From Acetobacteraceae bacterium (GTDB lineage Bacteria > Pseudomonadota > Alphaproteobacteria > Acetobacterales > Acetobacteraceae): a DNA stretch of 32,511 nt. The translations under genes and the position numbers were made by a program. The notes beneath the pieces were generated by a model. That model was not told where the DNA came from and did not search any database. It worked only from the letters and a program-made list of their open reading frames with translations. Below, piece by piece: positions 24,150-31,252 of the stretch; the first letter of the stretch is position 1, and each line of letters begins with the position of its first letter. Location: assembly GCA_025352375.1 (NCBI GenBank), contig JANXTL010000115.1, positions 1 through 32,511 on the forward strand, read 5' to 3'.

Positions 24150-26273
24150 TCAGGCGGCGCGTTTGTATTGCATGCAGCCCTGGGCGATCGCGATCTCGAG
24201 GATCGCGGGTCCGTCCAAGGCCGGCAACGGCAGTACCGCGCCGCCGCCGGTCCAGCGCCGGAGCAGATCACCCTCTCGCTCCACCGCCCACCAACCCTGT
24301 GTCAGGCTGGGATGATCCAGCGGAATGTCCAGCACATCCGAACCCTGGTTCAGCCTGACCCGTTCCACATAGACCCCCAGGCATCGGCGATCTTCCAGCC
24401 ATGGTCGCGAGACCGTAGGCGTCGCGGCGCGGGATACGATGCGGACATCCGTGACGCCGGTTTGCAGCACGAACTGATAATGCCCGTTCCGAATGCTGAG
24501 CGGTCGCAATCTCCGTCCGTCGGCGACGATGACCAGGTCCGCATCGTTCGTTACGTCCGCCGCCGGAACCGGCTGGCCCAAAATCGCGGCACGATCCGCC
24601 AGGCGTTGCCACTCCGGCCGTACGCTGGCCGCATCCCAGACCAAGGGCACGCAGGACCCCACCGCTCGGTCGGGACAATCCGTTGCCGATGTCAAATCGG
24701 GATGCAGATGCAACGGCAAGTCCGCGTCGGCGAAGAAGCCCCGGTTTCCGGTATCGAGGTAGCTTTCGGCGGGGAGGCCCTCGGCCAACAAAATGGCGTG
24801 GGTATCGAGTTCGACGTGAAAATAATCCACCGAAGCGAGGCCGCGTTCGAACCGGATCGTTGTGCCGTTGACCAACTGACGGGCACAAATCAGCTTGCCG
24901 CCAACGAGAATTCCGTGGTCGGGGGAAACCATGAGATCGCGGTACGGCACATCGGCGGCGAAGGCATCGCGCTGGATAAGGACCGGTGCGACCGAATCCG
25001 GCCGGGGATGCGCGGTGAGATCGATCCGGCGATGGCCGATCCATTTCACCGGAACAAATGCGATACCGTCCGGCCCCTGCGTGGCGACCGGGTCGCCGGG
25101 CGCCAAGGCTTCAATCGCCGTTTCTCCGTCCGGTGTCGCGATCCGCGTGCCGCGGCAATAGCATAGGCTGTAACCAAGGACCTGTAGCACCTGTTGGTCG
25201 GTGGTTGTGATGAGACCCACCTGACCGATCGGACCGTCGGCGAACGCATCGTTATTGACCGTGCCGGCCCAGTCGGCCACGTCAGCGCCGTTGGCGACGG
25301 CGGTCGGCGTCTCGAAGAGTTGCGTAACCGTCGAGCCGTTATACGAGAAGTAGGAAGGTGCGTTGACGTTATAGCCGCTGACGAACGGCTCATCGCGCAC
25401 GCCCGCCGGCGCGCCGATCGGATTGGTGTCGAGTCCGTTGGCCGCCGTATACCGGAACATATCCAGGAGGGTATATTTGCCGCTGGTCGCATTTGCGCTG
25501 CGGCCAAGAACTTCCGAAATCTCGTGTTCGAGCGTACCGATTGCGTCGTTGTTGGTGGAGCCGACGCTCGATTGCGTCCAGGCCCAATTTTGAGATGTCG
25601 ATTTGTCCAGCCCAACCGACCCGCCAATGGGTATGCCGGACGTGTTAAAACCGAGCGCCGTCGCCTCCGCGGTTGCGATCGAAAAGACCGAACCGCCGGT
25701 AGGGTCGGTTGTCGGCAGCGAAGCGACGGCCGCGATCTGCACCGCCGACGTGGTCTCGGTTTTCACGACCTGGGTGTAGAGATCCGCGTAGGTCGTAGAG
25801 TACTGATACGTGCTGCTCTGGCCGCTTGCTCCCGCGGAGATGGGACTGCCGCCGGCCTCACCCCAGCCAAAAGCGATATTGACCGTGATCGGCGTGGAGA
25901 TCAGGTTCTGGAAGGCCTGAATGGCTGATTGGACCGCGGCGACGTAATTATTGTAGGTCGTTAGGTCGGATTGCTGGAGATTTGTGACAGAGGTGTCATA
26001 GGACGCCACGATTGTAATATGCGTGGCCAGGTTGGTACTGGTTGGGATCGGCGCCGACACCGATACGGTCGTTCCCGTCAATACCGCACCGGCCGACGTG
26101 TGCCCGGTCTGCTCCGACGCGACGAGCACCGAGGCATCCGCGATAACCGGGTCGCCGCCGTTCAAGCCCATTCCATGGTCGAGGTTCGGAAGCGACGAGT
26201 CTCCCGTGGTGTCATCGAGCTGGTTTCCCGATGCGTCGGTCAGGTTCCCGTGCCGATGCAGTAAATCGTTCAT
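24150..26273 (-). CDS. Metalloprotease-like protein with C-terminal Hint domain
   Basis: A 707-residue protein. Residues about 50-360 resemble the metalloprotease-like proteins often fused to Hint domains in Acetobacteraceae, with GTLEHEISEVLGR around H250-E251 and E254. The third ligand of a classical HExxH site is Glu here, so activity is uncertain. From C371/C373 (SLCYCRGTRIATPDG) a Hint domain begins, with VSPDHGILV further on, as in bacterial Hint_2 proteins that self-cleave at a Cys. No clear N-terminal signal peptide is visible, which suggests non-Sec export if secreted. RBS AAAAGGA precedes the ATG. It stands alone between secD and an SDR. Confidence 0.75.
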   Translation of the reverse strand: MNDLLHRHGNLTDASGNQLDDTTGDSSLPNLDHGMGLNGGDPVIADASVLVASEQTGHTSAGAVLTGTTVSVSAPIPTSTNLATHITIVASYDTSVTNLQQSDLTTYNNYVAAVQSAIQAFQNLISTPITVNIAFGWGEAGGSPISAGASGQSSTYQYSTTYADLYTQVVKTETTSAVQIAAVASLPTTDPTGGSVFSIATAEATALGFNTSGIPIGGSVGLDKSTSQNWAWTQSSVGSTNNDAIGTLEHEISEVLGRSANATSGKYTLLDMFRYTAANGLDTNPIGAPAGVRDEPFVSGYNVNAPSYFSYNGSTVTQLFETPTAVANGADVADWAGTVNNDAFADGPIGQVGLITTTDQQVLQVLGYSLCYCRGTRIATPDGETAIEALAPGDPVATQGPDGIAFVPVKWIGHRRIDLTAHPRPDSVAPVLIQRDAFAADVPYRDLMVSPDHGILVGGKLICARQLVNGTTIRFERGLASVDYFHVELDTHAILLAEGLPAESYLDTGNRGFFADADLPLHLHPDLTSATDCPDRAVGSCVPLVWDAASVRPEWQRLADRAAILGQPVPAADVTNDADLVIVADGRRLRPLSIRNGHYQFVLQTGVTDVRIVSRAATPTVSRPWLEDRRCLGVYVERVRLNQGSDVLDIPLDHPSLTQGWWAVEREGDLLRRWTGGGAVLPLPALDGPAILEIAIAQGCMQYKRAA

Positions 26274-26403
26274 TCCTTTTAACCCCTGAAAACTTCGCGT
26301 CTCGGGTTATCTTTTACTGCACCGAACTGAGACCGCATAGCAAGCCGCGGTTTACACATTTTCGCCCGGCGTCGGCCTGGGCCGATGATAAACGTCAAAC
26401 AAT

Positions 26404-27150
26404 TCAATTGACATAGGCCCCGCCGTTCACGTGCATCGATTGGCCGGTGATATAGCGGGCCTCATCGGAGCACAGGAACCGCACCATCGCCGCGATCTCA
26501 TCCGGCTTGCCGCGGCGACCCAGCGGGGACTCCGGCAGGGCCGAACGGCCGTGGTTGCCGCCGGCGGCGAACCCGCGGATGGTTTCGATCGATCCGGGAA
26601 CGACCGTGTTGACCGTGATATTGTATTCCGCCAGTTCCTTCGCCAGCGCGCGCGTCAGGCCGATCATGCCGGCCTTGGCGGTGATCGCGTGCACCCGGCC
26701 CTTGGTGCCGACATGGGACGAAATGCCGCCGAGGTTGACGATCGTTCCGCCTCCAGCGGCGATGATGTGCGGCGCGGCGGCGTGGGCGCAGTAGAACGCG
26801 CCGTCGATCGTTGTCCCCATGATTTCGCGCCATTCGGCCGGGGTCAGGTCGAGGAATTTAGTCTGCCGGCGGATCGAGGCGTTGTTGACCAGCACGTCCA
26901 GCCGGCCGAACCGGGCGACGGTGGCCTCGACCAGCGCTTTGGCCTGTTCGGGGTCGGAGATGTCGGCGAGGTACATGTCGGCTTCCCCGCCCGCTTCGTT
27001 CACCAAACGCACGGTTTCGCGGCAATCGGCCTCCGACTGGCGGGCTGTGACCATCACGCCGAACCCGTCGCGGGCGAGGTGCTGGGCAATCGCCCGGCCG
27101 ATATTCATGGCGCTGCCGGTGACCAGGGCCACCTTTGCTTCGTCGGTCAT
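26404..27150 (-). CDS. SDR-family protein lacking the canonical Tyr
   Basis: A 248-residue Rossmann protein of the SDR superfamily. TGSAMNIG binds the nucleotide, NNAS and a VNGG motif near the end are present. At the catalytic site the sequence is RVHAITAKAG: Lys159 is in place but the Tyr position is Ala155 (His154 precedes it), and the Ser expected 13 residues earlier is Gly. This pattern occurs in an SDR subgroup, so the change is probably ancestral, but classical dehydrogenase chemistry is doubtful. It is divergent from a CMD protein gene across 90 bases. Confidence 0.85.
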   Translation of the reverse strand: MTDEAKVALVTGSAMNIGRAIAQHLARDGFGVMVTARQSEADCRETVRLVNEAGGEADMYLADISDPEQAKALVEATVARFGRLDVLVNNASIRRQTKFLDLTPAEWREIMGTTIDGAFYCAHAAAPHIIAAGGGTIVNLGGISSHVGTKGRVHAITAKAGMIGLTRALAKELAEYNITVNTVVPGSIETIRGFAAGGNHGRSALPESPLGRRGKPDEIAAMVRFLCSDEARYITGQSMHVNGGAYVN

Positions 27151-27170
27151 GGCGGAGTCCTCCTTGGATG

Positions 27171-27195
27171 CGGCCGATTGGACTCCGAATGGCCG
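27171..27195. promoter_or_regulatory. Operator-like dyad in a divergent intergenic region
   Basis: CGGCC-GATT-GGA-C-TCC-GAAT-GGCCG reads as an interrupted dyad with both outer 5-base arms and inner 3-base arms complementary. It sits midway between the SDR gene (minus) and the CMD gene (plus), where a shared regulator would bind. No regulator gene is nearby, and the match may be chance. Confidence 0.3.
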
Positions 27196-27240
27196 ATGGT
27201 GTGCAATAGGTGGGTATCATCGTCCCCTCAGGAGGAAACC

Positions 27241-27564
27241 ATGGCAACGCCCCCGTCCGCATCCCGCGACGCCGTTCGCGCGACCGTCCCCTATATGATC
27301 GAGATGACCGAGAAGGTGCTGTTCGGCGACATCTGGGAACGCCCGAACCTGTCCAAACGCGACCGCAGCCTGATCGTCTGCGCGACCCTGATCGCGACGT
27401 ATCGTCCCGAGCAGCTGCGTGGCCATTTGCAGCGCGCGCTGGATAATGGGGTGACGAAGGACGAGATCTCCGAGATGATCACGCACCTTGCGTTCTATTC
27501 CGGCTGGCCGGCGTCGATGACAGCGGCGAATATCGCCAAGGACATTTTCGCGGCGAACCCGTAA
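27241..27564 (+). CDS. Carboxymuconolactone decarboxylase family protein
   Basis: A 107-residue single-domain CMD protein. RPNLSKRDRSLIVCATLIA and GHLQRALDNGVTKDEISEMI are the typical helices; the motif ITHLAFYSGWPASM carries the conserved His. The AhpD CxxC pair is absent, so a peroxidase role is unlikely. AGGAGGAAACC precedes the ATG; the longer frame from 26431 is rejected as antisense to the SDR. It is 12 bases from the next gene, so probably an operon. Confidence 0.88.
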   Translation: MATPPSASRDAVRATVPYMIEMTEKVLFGDIWERPNLSKRDRSLIVCATLIATYRPEQLRGHLQRALDNGVTKDEISEMITHLAFYSGWPASMTAANIAKDIFAANP

Positions 27565-27576
27565 GGAGCCTTCCCG

Positions 27577-28521
27577 ATGAAAGCCGGTTTTATTGGCCTG
27601 GGCACCATGGGTGCCAGCATGGCCGCGAATTTGCAAACGGGTTTCCAGACCACTGGAAATACCGTTTTGGTCCACGACGTGCGCAAGGAAGCCGCGGCGC
27701 CGCATATCGCGAACGGCGCCATCTGGGCCGACAGCCCGAGGGCATTGGCGGCGGAATGCGACGTGATTTTCTCGTCTTTGCCGGGTCCTGTCGAGTTCGA
27801 TGCCGTTTCCTATGGCGACAACGGCATTCTTGCCGGTGTGCGCAAGGGTGCGGCGTATTTCGACCTCACCACCAACTCCCCCACCACGGTGCGGAAAGCC
27901 CATGCGGATTACGTTGCCAAAGGCGCGCATCTGTTCGATGCGCCCGTTAGTGGCGGGCCGCGCGGCGCGTTCACCGGCAAGCTGGCGATTTGGTGCGGCG
28001 GCGATTCGGATGTGTTCGACAAGTGGAAGCCGGTTCTGGATATGATTGGCGACCAGGCCAGCTACATCGGCCCAATTGGCGCGGGTTCGGTGGCCAAATT
28101 GGTACACAATTGTTACGGATACATCGCCACAGCGGCGGCGGCCGAGGTGTTCAGCATGGGCGTGAAAGCCGGCATCGAGCCGCTGGCGATCTGGGAAGCG
28201 GTGCGTCAGGGCGCGATCGGCCGACGTGGCGCGTTCGAATCGATGACCGATCAGTTCTTGCCGAATAAATACGAACCCGCGGCGTTTGCGTTGCGGTTGG
28301 CGCATAAGGACGTTTCGCTGGCAACAGCTTTGGGGCGGGAGCTGAACGTGCCGATGCGTTTGGCCAATCTGGCTCTGGCCGATTTGTCGGAAGGCTTGAA
28401 CCGCGGCTGGGGCAACCGGGATTCTCGGTCGATCATGGTGCTTCAAACCGAGCGTGCGGGCATCGAGATTAAGGTCGATCCGCAGCGGTTGACCGAGGCT
28501 ATGGAGAAGAATCGGGGCTGA
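27577..28521 (+). CDS. 3-hydroxyisobutyrate dehydrogenase family NAD(P)-dependent oxidoreductase
   Basis: A 314-residue beta-hydroxyacid dehydrogenase. The cofactor motif is GFIGLGTMG (residues 4-12), the family signature is DAPVSGGPRGAFTGKLAI, and the catalytic Lys lies in GAGSVAKLVHNC. The family oxidises 3-hydroxy acids such as 3-hydroxyisobutyrate or tartronate semialdehyde; which one cannot be told. AAGGAG precedes the ATG. It is co-oriented with the CMD gene. Confidence 0.9.
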   Translation: MKAGFIGLGTMGASMAANLQTGFQTTGNTVLVHDVRKEAAAPHIANGAIWADSPRALAAECDVIFSSLPGPVEFDAVSYGDNGILAGVRKGAAYFDLTTNSPTTVRKAHADYVAKGAHLFDAPVSGGPRGAFTGKLAIWCGGDSDVFDKWKPVLDMIGDQASYIGPIGAGSVAKLVHNCYGYIATAAAAEVFSMGVKAGIEPLAIWEAVRQGAIGRRGAFESMTDQFLPNKYEPAAFALRLAHKDVSLATALGRELNVPMRLANLALADLSEGLNRGWGNRDSRSIMVLQTERAGIEIKVDPQRLTEAMEKNRG

Positions 28522-28526
28522 CATTT

Positions 28527-28569
28527 CGGTGGTGCCATCTGGGAGGGGTTTTTCTGGGTGGCACCTCCG
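28527..28569 (+). terminator. Possible transcription terminator hairpin
   Basis: GGTGCCA (28531-28537) pairs with TGGCACC (28559-28565). The stem extends to CGG/CCG across a T-T mismatch, and the 21-base loop contains a run of five T. It begins six bases after the dehydrogenase stop. There is no U tract after the stem, so the call is tentative. Confidence 0.35.
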
Positions 28570-28581
28570 GAACAGTTTCCC

Positions 28582-28758
28582 CACGAAGGGCACGAAGACT
28601 CAAAGCCACGAAGATTCGCGAAGCGATGGCATCGGCGCTTGTGCGTCCGCATCACCGATATCGGCTGGCTGAACTGCCGCACATTTTGTTATGGCGGCGT
28701 CGCCGCCGAAGTCGTCCTTCGCGATTCTTCGTGGCTTTGAGTCTTCGTGCCCTTCGTG
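28582..28758. repeat. Long inverted repeat with 42-bp arms
   Basis: Left arm 28582-28623 and right arm 28717-28758 are complementary over 42 bases with one mismatch. They are built from CACGAAG-like units (CACGAAGGGCACGAAGACTC). Weaker pairing continues outward to CCGG on each side. The 93-base middle contains a small GC hairpin. It lies 112 bases before the GxxExxY gene. The shape is that of a small non-autonomous element or a strong RNA hairpin. Confidence 0.8.
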
Positions 28759-28870
28759 AGGAACCTGCCGGAAGAACAAACCACACCGATCCCGCAAATT
28801 TACCTGCCGCGTTAACCGGATATTAACCCCTGCCGAGTAGGCTGCCCGAGCAACCGAAAGGCAACCGACC

Positions 28871-29242
28871 ATGTTCCAAGACCAGTACAGCAACCGTGTC
28901 ATAGGTCTCGCAATCGACGTGCATCGCATGTATGGCCCCGGCATGCTGGAATCCGCCTACGAGGACATCCTTTGTATCGAACTCACTGAGGCCTGCATAC
29001 CGTTCGAACGTCAGGTTTTCATCCCGACCATTCACAAGGGACACACGATCCACCGCACATACCGCGCCGATATCGTGATCGGCGACGATCTGGTCGTGGA
29101 ACTCAAAGCCGTCGACAGGATTACCCACGCTCATGAAGCACAGATGGTCACGTATCTGCGCCTGAGCGGCCGGCGCGTCGGTCTGTTATTTAACTTCAAC
29201 GCGGCACGACTGAAAGATGGCATGAAACACTTTGTCAACTAG
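28871..29242 (+). CDS. GxxExxY protein
   Basis: A 123-residue protein of the GxxExxY family, named for the motif GPGMLESAYE (about residues 23-32). Further on, YRADIVIGDDLVVELKAV has the D...ExK arrangement of PD-(D/E)XK nuclease-like folds. GLLFNFNAARLKDG near the C-terminus is typical. The function is not established; nucleic-acid processing is a guess from fold. AAAGGCAACC precedes the ATG. The preceding inverted repeat of CACGAAG units is noteworthy, as is the convergent overlap of eight bases with the aminotransferase gene. Confidence 0.87.
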   Translation: MFQDQYSNRVIGLAIDVHRMYGPGMLESAYEDILCIELTEACIPFERQVFIPTIHKGHTIHRTYRADIVIGDDLVVELKAVDRITHAHEAQMVTYLRLSGRRVGLLFNFNAARLKDGMKHFVN

Positions 29243-30335
29243 CCCGCAACGCCTCGACAATTCGCTCCACATCCGCACCCGAATTGTAGCCATGAAAACT
29301 GAACCGCACCCGTCCGTGCCCATTCCACGCCCATACGCCCTGTTCGGCCATCGCATCGACAATCGCACGCGCCCTGGGGCTGGCCACGCAGACGCTCGCG
29401 CCATGGCGTGATGGATCGCGCGGTGTGGTCGAGACAATCTGCAATGCCTCCAGCCGCTCCAACAGCGCAACCGTCAGACCTTGAACGTGCGCCAACACGT
29501 CTTTCATGTCGAATCGAGACAAATAATCCAGCGCCCCGTTCAACACGTAAATTGACGCATGCGCCGGATTGCCGCGGGTGAAGCGCATGGCATCGTCGCG
29601 CAGTGGCGGCACCGGATCGTAGCCCTCGGACGCGGAGCCCAGCGAATTCCAGCCGGCGGTCACCGGCATCCAGTTCGGTTGGCGCTTCTGGTTCCAATAC
29701 GCAACAGCGACGCCCGTCGTTCCCAGCATCCATTTGTAGCAGGCGGAAAAAGCAAAATCGGCGATTGACGCCTCGATTGGCAAATACCCGGATGCCTGGG
29801 TGTAATCCACCACCAGCGCTGCCCCCACCCGGTCCGCCGCACGCCGTATCGGCCCCAGATCGAACCGCTCCCCGGTCAGATACGAAACCGCGCTGACGCC
29901 GATCAGGCGCGTGCGATCGTTGACCAGGTCCGCCACCCGATCCGGTTCGCCGCCATGCGCGGTGCGCAGCTCGATCGCCGGCGACCGCCGCAGCGCGAAG
30001 GGCCCGACGACCGAGGGATATTCGTGCGCGTCGATGCAGATGTTGTCGCCGGCGCGCCAATCCAGGCTTTCGGCGACGATGGACACGCCCTCGGCCACAT
30101 TGGATACGAACCCGATCTCGTCGTGCCCGACGTGCCACAGCCGCGACAAACCCGCCCTGGCGCGCTCGATGTGAGTTTCCTGGCCGTGGCGGCCGGGCAT
30201 GCCGTTGCTTTTGTCCTCAGCGTATCGCAGCAACGCTTGGTCGTGGCTGTGCAGGAACGGTGTCTCCCCGGCCGCGCAGACATGCGCGATTCCGGGGGCC
30301 AAACGGAAGTCGGCCGGATCGAACAGCGGGCCCAT
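29235..30335 (-). CDS. Class V aminotransferase-fold PLP enzyme
   Basis: A 366-residue PLP-dependent enzyme of the aminotransferase class V / cysteine desulfurase fold. The PLP Lys is K201 in SACYKWMLG; VVDYTQASG carries the Asp that holds the pyridine nitrogen. The kynureninase/desulfurase-like layout gives no clear substrate. The start ATG at 30335 is five bases after GGAGG; the ATG at 30338, which overlaps the upstream SDR stop (ATGA), is equally possible. The long N-terminal extension to 30593 is antisense-like noise. It is coupled to the SDR gene upstream. Confidence 0.86.
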   Translation of the reverse strand: MGPLFDPADFRLAPGIAHVCAAGETPFLHSHDQALLRYAEDKSNGMPGRHGQETHIERARAGLSRLWHVGHDEIGFVSNVAEGVSIVAESLDWRAGDNICIDAHEYPSVVGPFALRRSPAIELRTAHGGEPDRVADLVNDRTRLIGVSAVSYLTGERFDLGPIRRAADRVGAALVVDYTQASGYLPIEASIADFAFSACYKWMLGTTGVAVAYWNQKRQPNWMPVTAGWNSLGSASEGYDPVPPLRDDAMRFTRGNPAHASIYVLNGALDYLSRFDMKDVLAHVQGLTVALLERLEALQIVSTTPRDPSRHGASVCVASPRARAIVDAMAEQGVWAWNGHGRVRFSFHGYNSGADVERIVEALRAS

Positions 30336-31120
30336 CATGCCTCCGGCGAGGTAACGGTTCCGGCGGTAATACCACCGTCGATGACCAGCGTATGACCGGT
30401 GGTGAAACTCCCGGCGGCCGAGGCCAAAAATACTGCCGCCCCAGCGATTTCGTCGGGTTCCCCGATGCGCTGCAACGGCGCCTGGCTGGTGGTCTTTTTG
30501 TAGCGAACCGGATCCTCCCACAGGGCCCGGGCAAAGTCGGTGCGCACGAGGCCGGGTGCAATGGCGTTGGCACGGATGCCGGACGGCCCCCATTCGACGG
30601 CGATATTTCGGATCAGCGCCATGTCGGCGGCTTTGGAGATGCCGTAGATGCCGATCTGCGGCTGCCCGATAAGGCCGCCGATGGACGAAATAATGGTGAA
30701 GGAACCCCCGCCGCGCGCCACCATGTGCGGGATGGTCATGTTCGCGAGCTGGAAATTAGCCCGCACATTGGTCGCCATGACGCGGTCGAACACCTCATCC
30801 GACGCGCCGGCCGCCGGACCGAAATACGGGTTGATACCGGCATTCGCGACCACGATGTCGATGCCGCCGCATTGTGCCACGGTCTGGTCCACCAGGTTCT
30901 GCAACTGCTCCCGCCGGCCGACATGGCAGGGGATGGACACCGCCTTCCAGCCCTCGGCGCGGATTTCCGCGACAACGGCCTCGCACGCGTCTTCCTTGCG
31001 GCTCGACACCACCACGGTCGCGCCGTGTTCGGCCATGCGGCGCGCGATGGCGAGTCCGATACCCTTTGTGGAGCCGGTGACTATGGCAATTTTTCCGGTC
31101 AGGTCGAACAGCGATGACAT
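30335..31120 (-). CDS. SDR-family oxidoreductase (classical)
   Basis: A 261-residue classical SDR. TGSTKGIG binds the cofactor, VSSRK follows strand 2 (NADP-like Arg), ANAGIN is the stabilising motif, the Ser lies in IISSIGG, and YGISK supplies Tyr and Lys. VIDGG is near the end. AAGGAAACCC precedes the ATG at 31120; the 28-residue extension is rejected. Its stop overlaps the PLP enzyme start, so the two proteins are likely produced together, for example to make or break down an amino/keto/hydroxy compound. Confidence 0.9.
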   Translation of the reverse strand: MSSLFDLTGKIAIVTGSTKGIGLAIARRMAEHGATVVVSSRKEDACEAVVAEIRAEGWKAVSIPCHVGRREQLQNLVDQTVAQCGGIDIVVANAGINPYFGPAAGASDEVFDRVMATNVRANFQLANMTIPHMVARGGGSFTIISSIGGLIGQPQIGIYGISKAADMALIRNIAVEWGPSGIRANAIAPGLVRTDFARALWEDPVRYKKTTSQAPLQRIGEPDEIAGAAVFLASAAGSFTTGHTLVIDGGITAGTVTSPEA

Positions 31121-31252
31121 TTGGTGGGTTTCCTTCGACTTGGTTCGGTCAGTATGAGTGCGGAAACGGCTTGCATCAACATTCGCTAGGCGACGCCTCC
31201 CCACAGTGCCAGTGTCGTGTCACCGACGTCGATCGGAATTGCAGAGGGCAAC

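Larger units (their letters stand above)
28522..28870. other. 349-base intergenic region with hairpin and inverted repeat
   Basis: No gene is supported. It contains a hairpin after the dehydrogenase (28527-28569) and a 42-bp inverted repeat pair (28582-28758), then the leader of the GxxExxY gene. Short frames here arise from the repeat. Confidence 0.6.

Noticed and set aside
23865-25166. Plus-strand open frame of 433 codons
   Set aside because: Antisense to secD and the Hint protein, with Arg/Gln/Asp-rich sequence and no motifs.
28600-28944. Minus-strand 114-codon frame across the inverted repeat
   Set aside because: Much of it is translated repeat sequence and the rest is antisense to the GxxExxY gene start.
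30339-30593. N-terminal extension of the class-V PLP enzyme
   Set aside because: These 85 codons overlap the SDR gene in another frame and show no similarity to the fold; the ATG with GGAGG near 30335 is the natural start.
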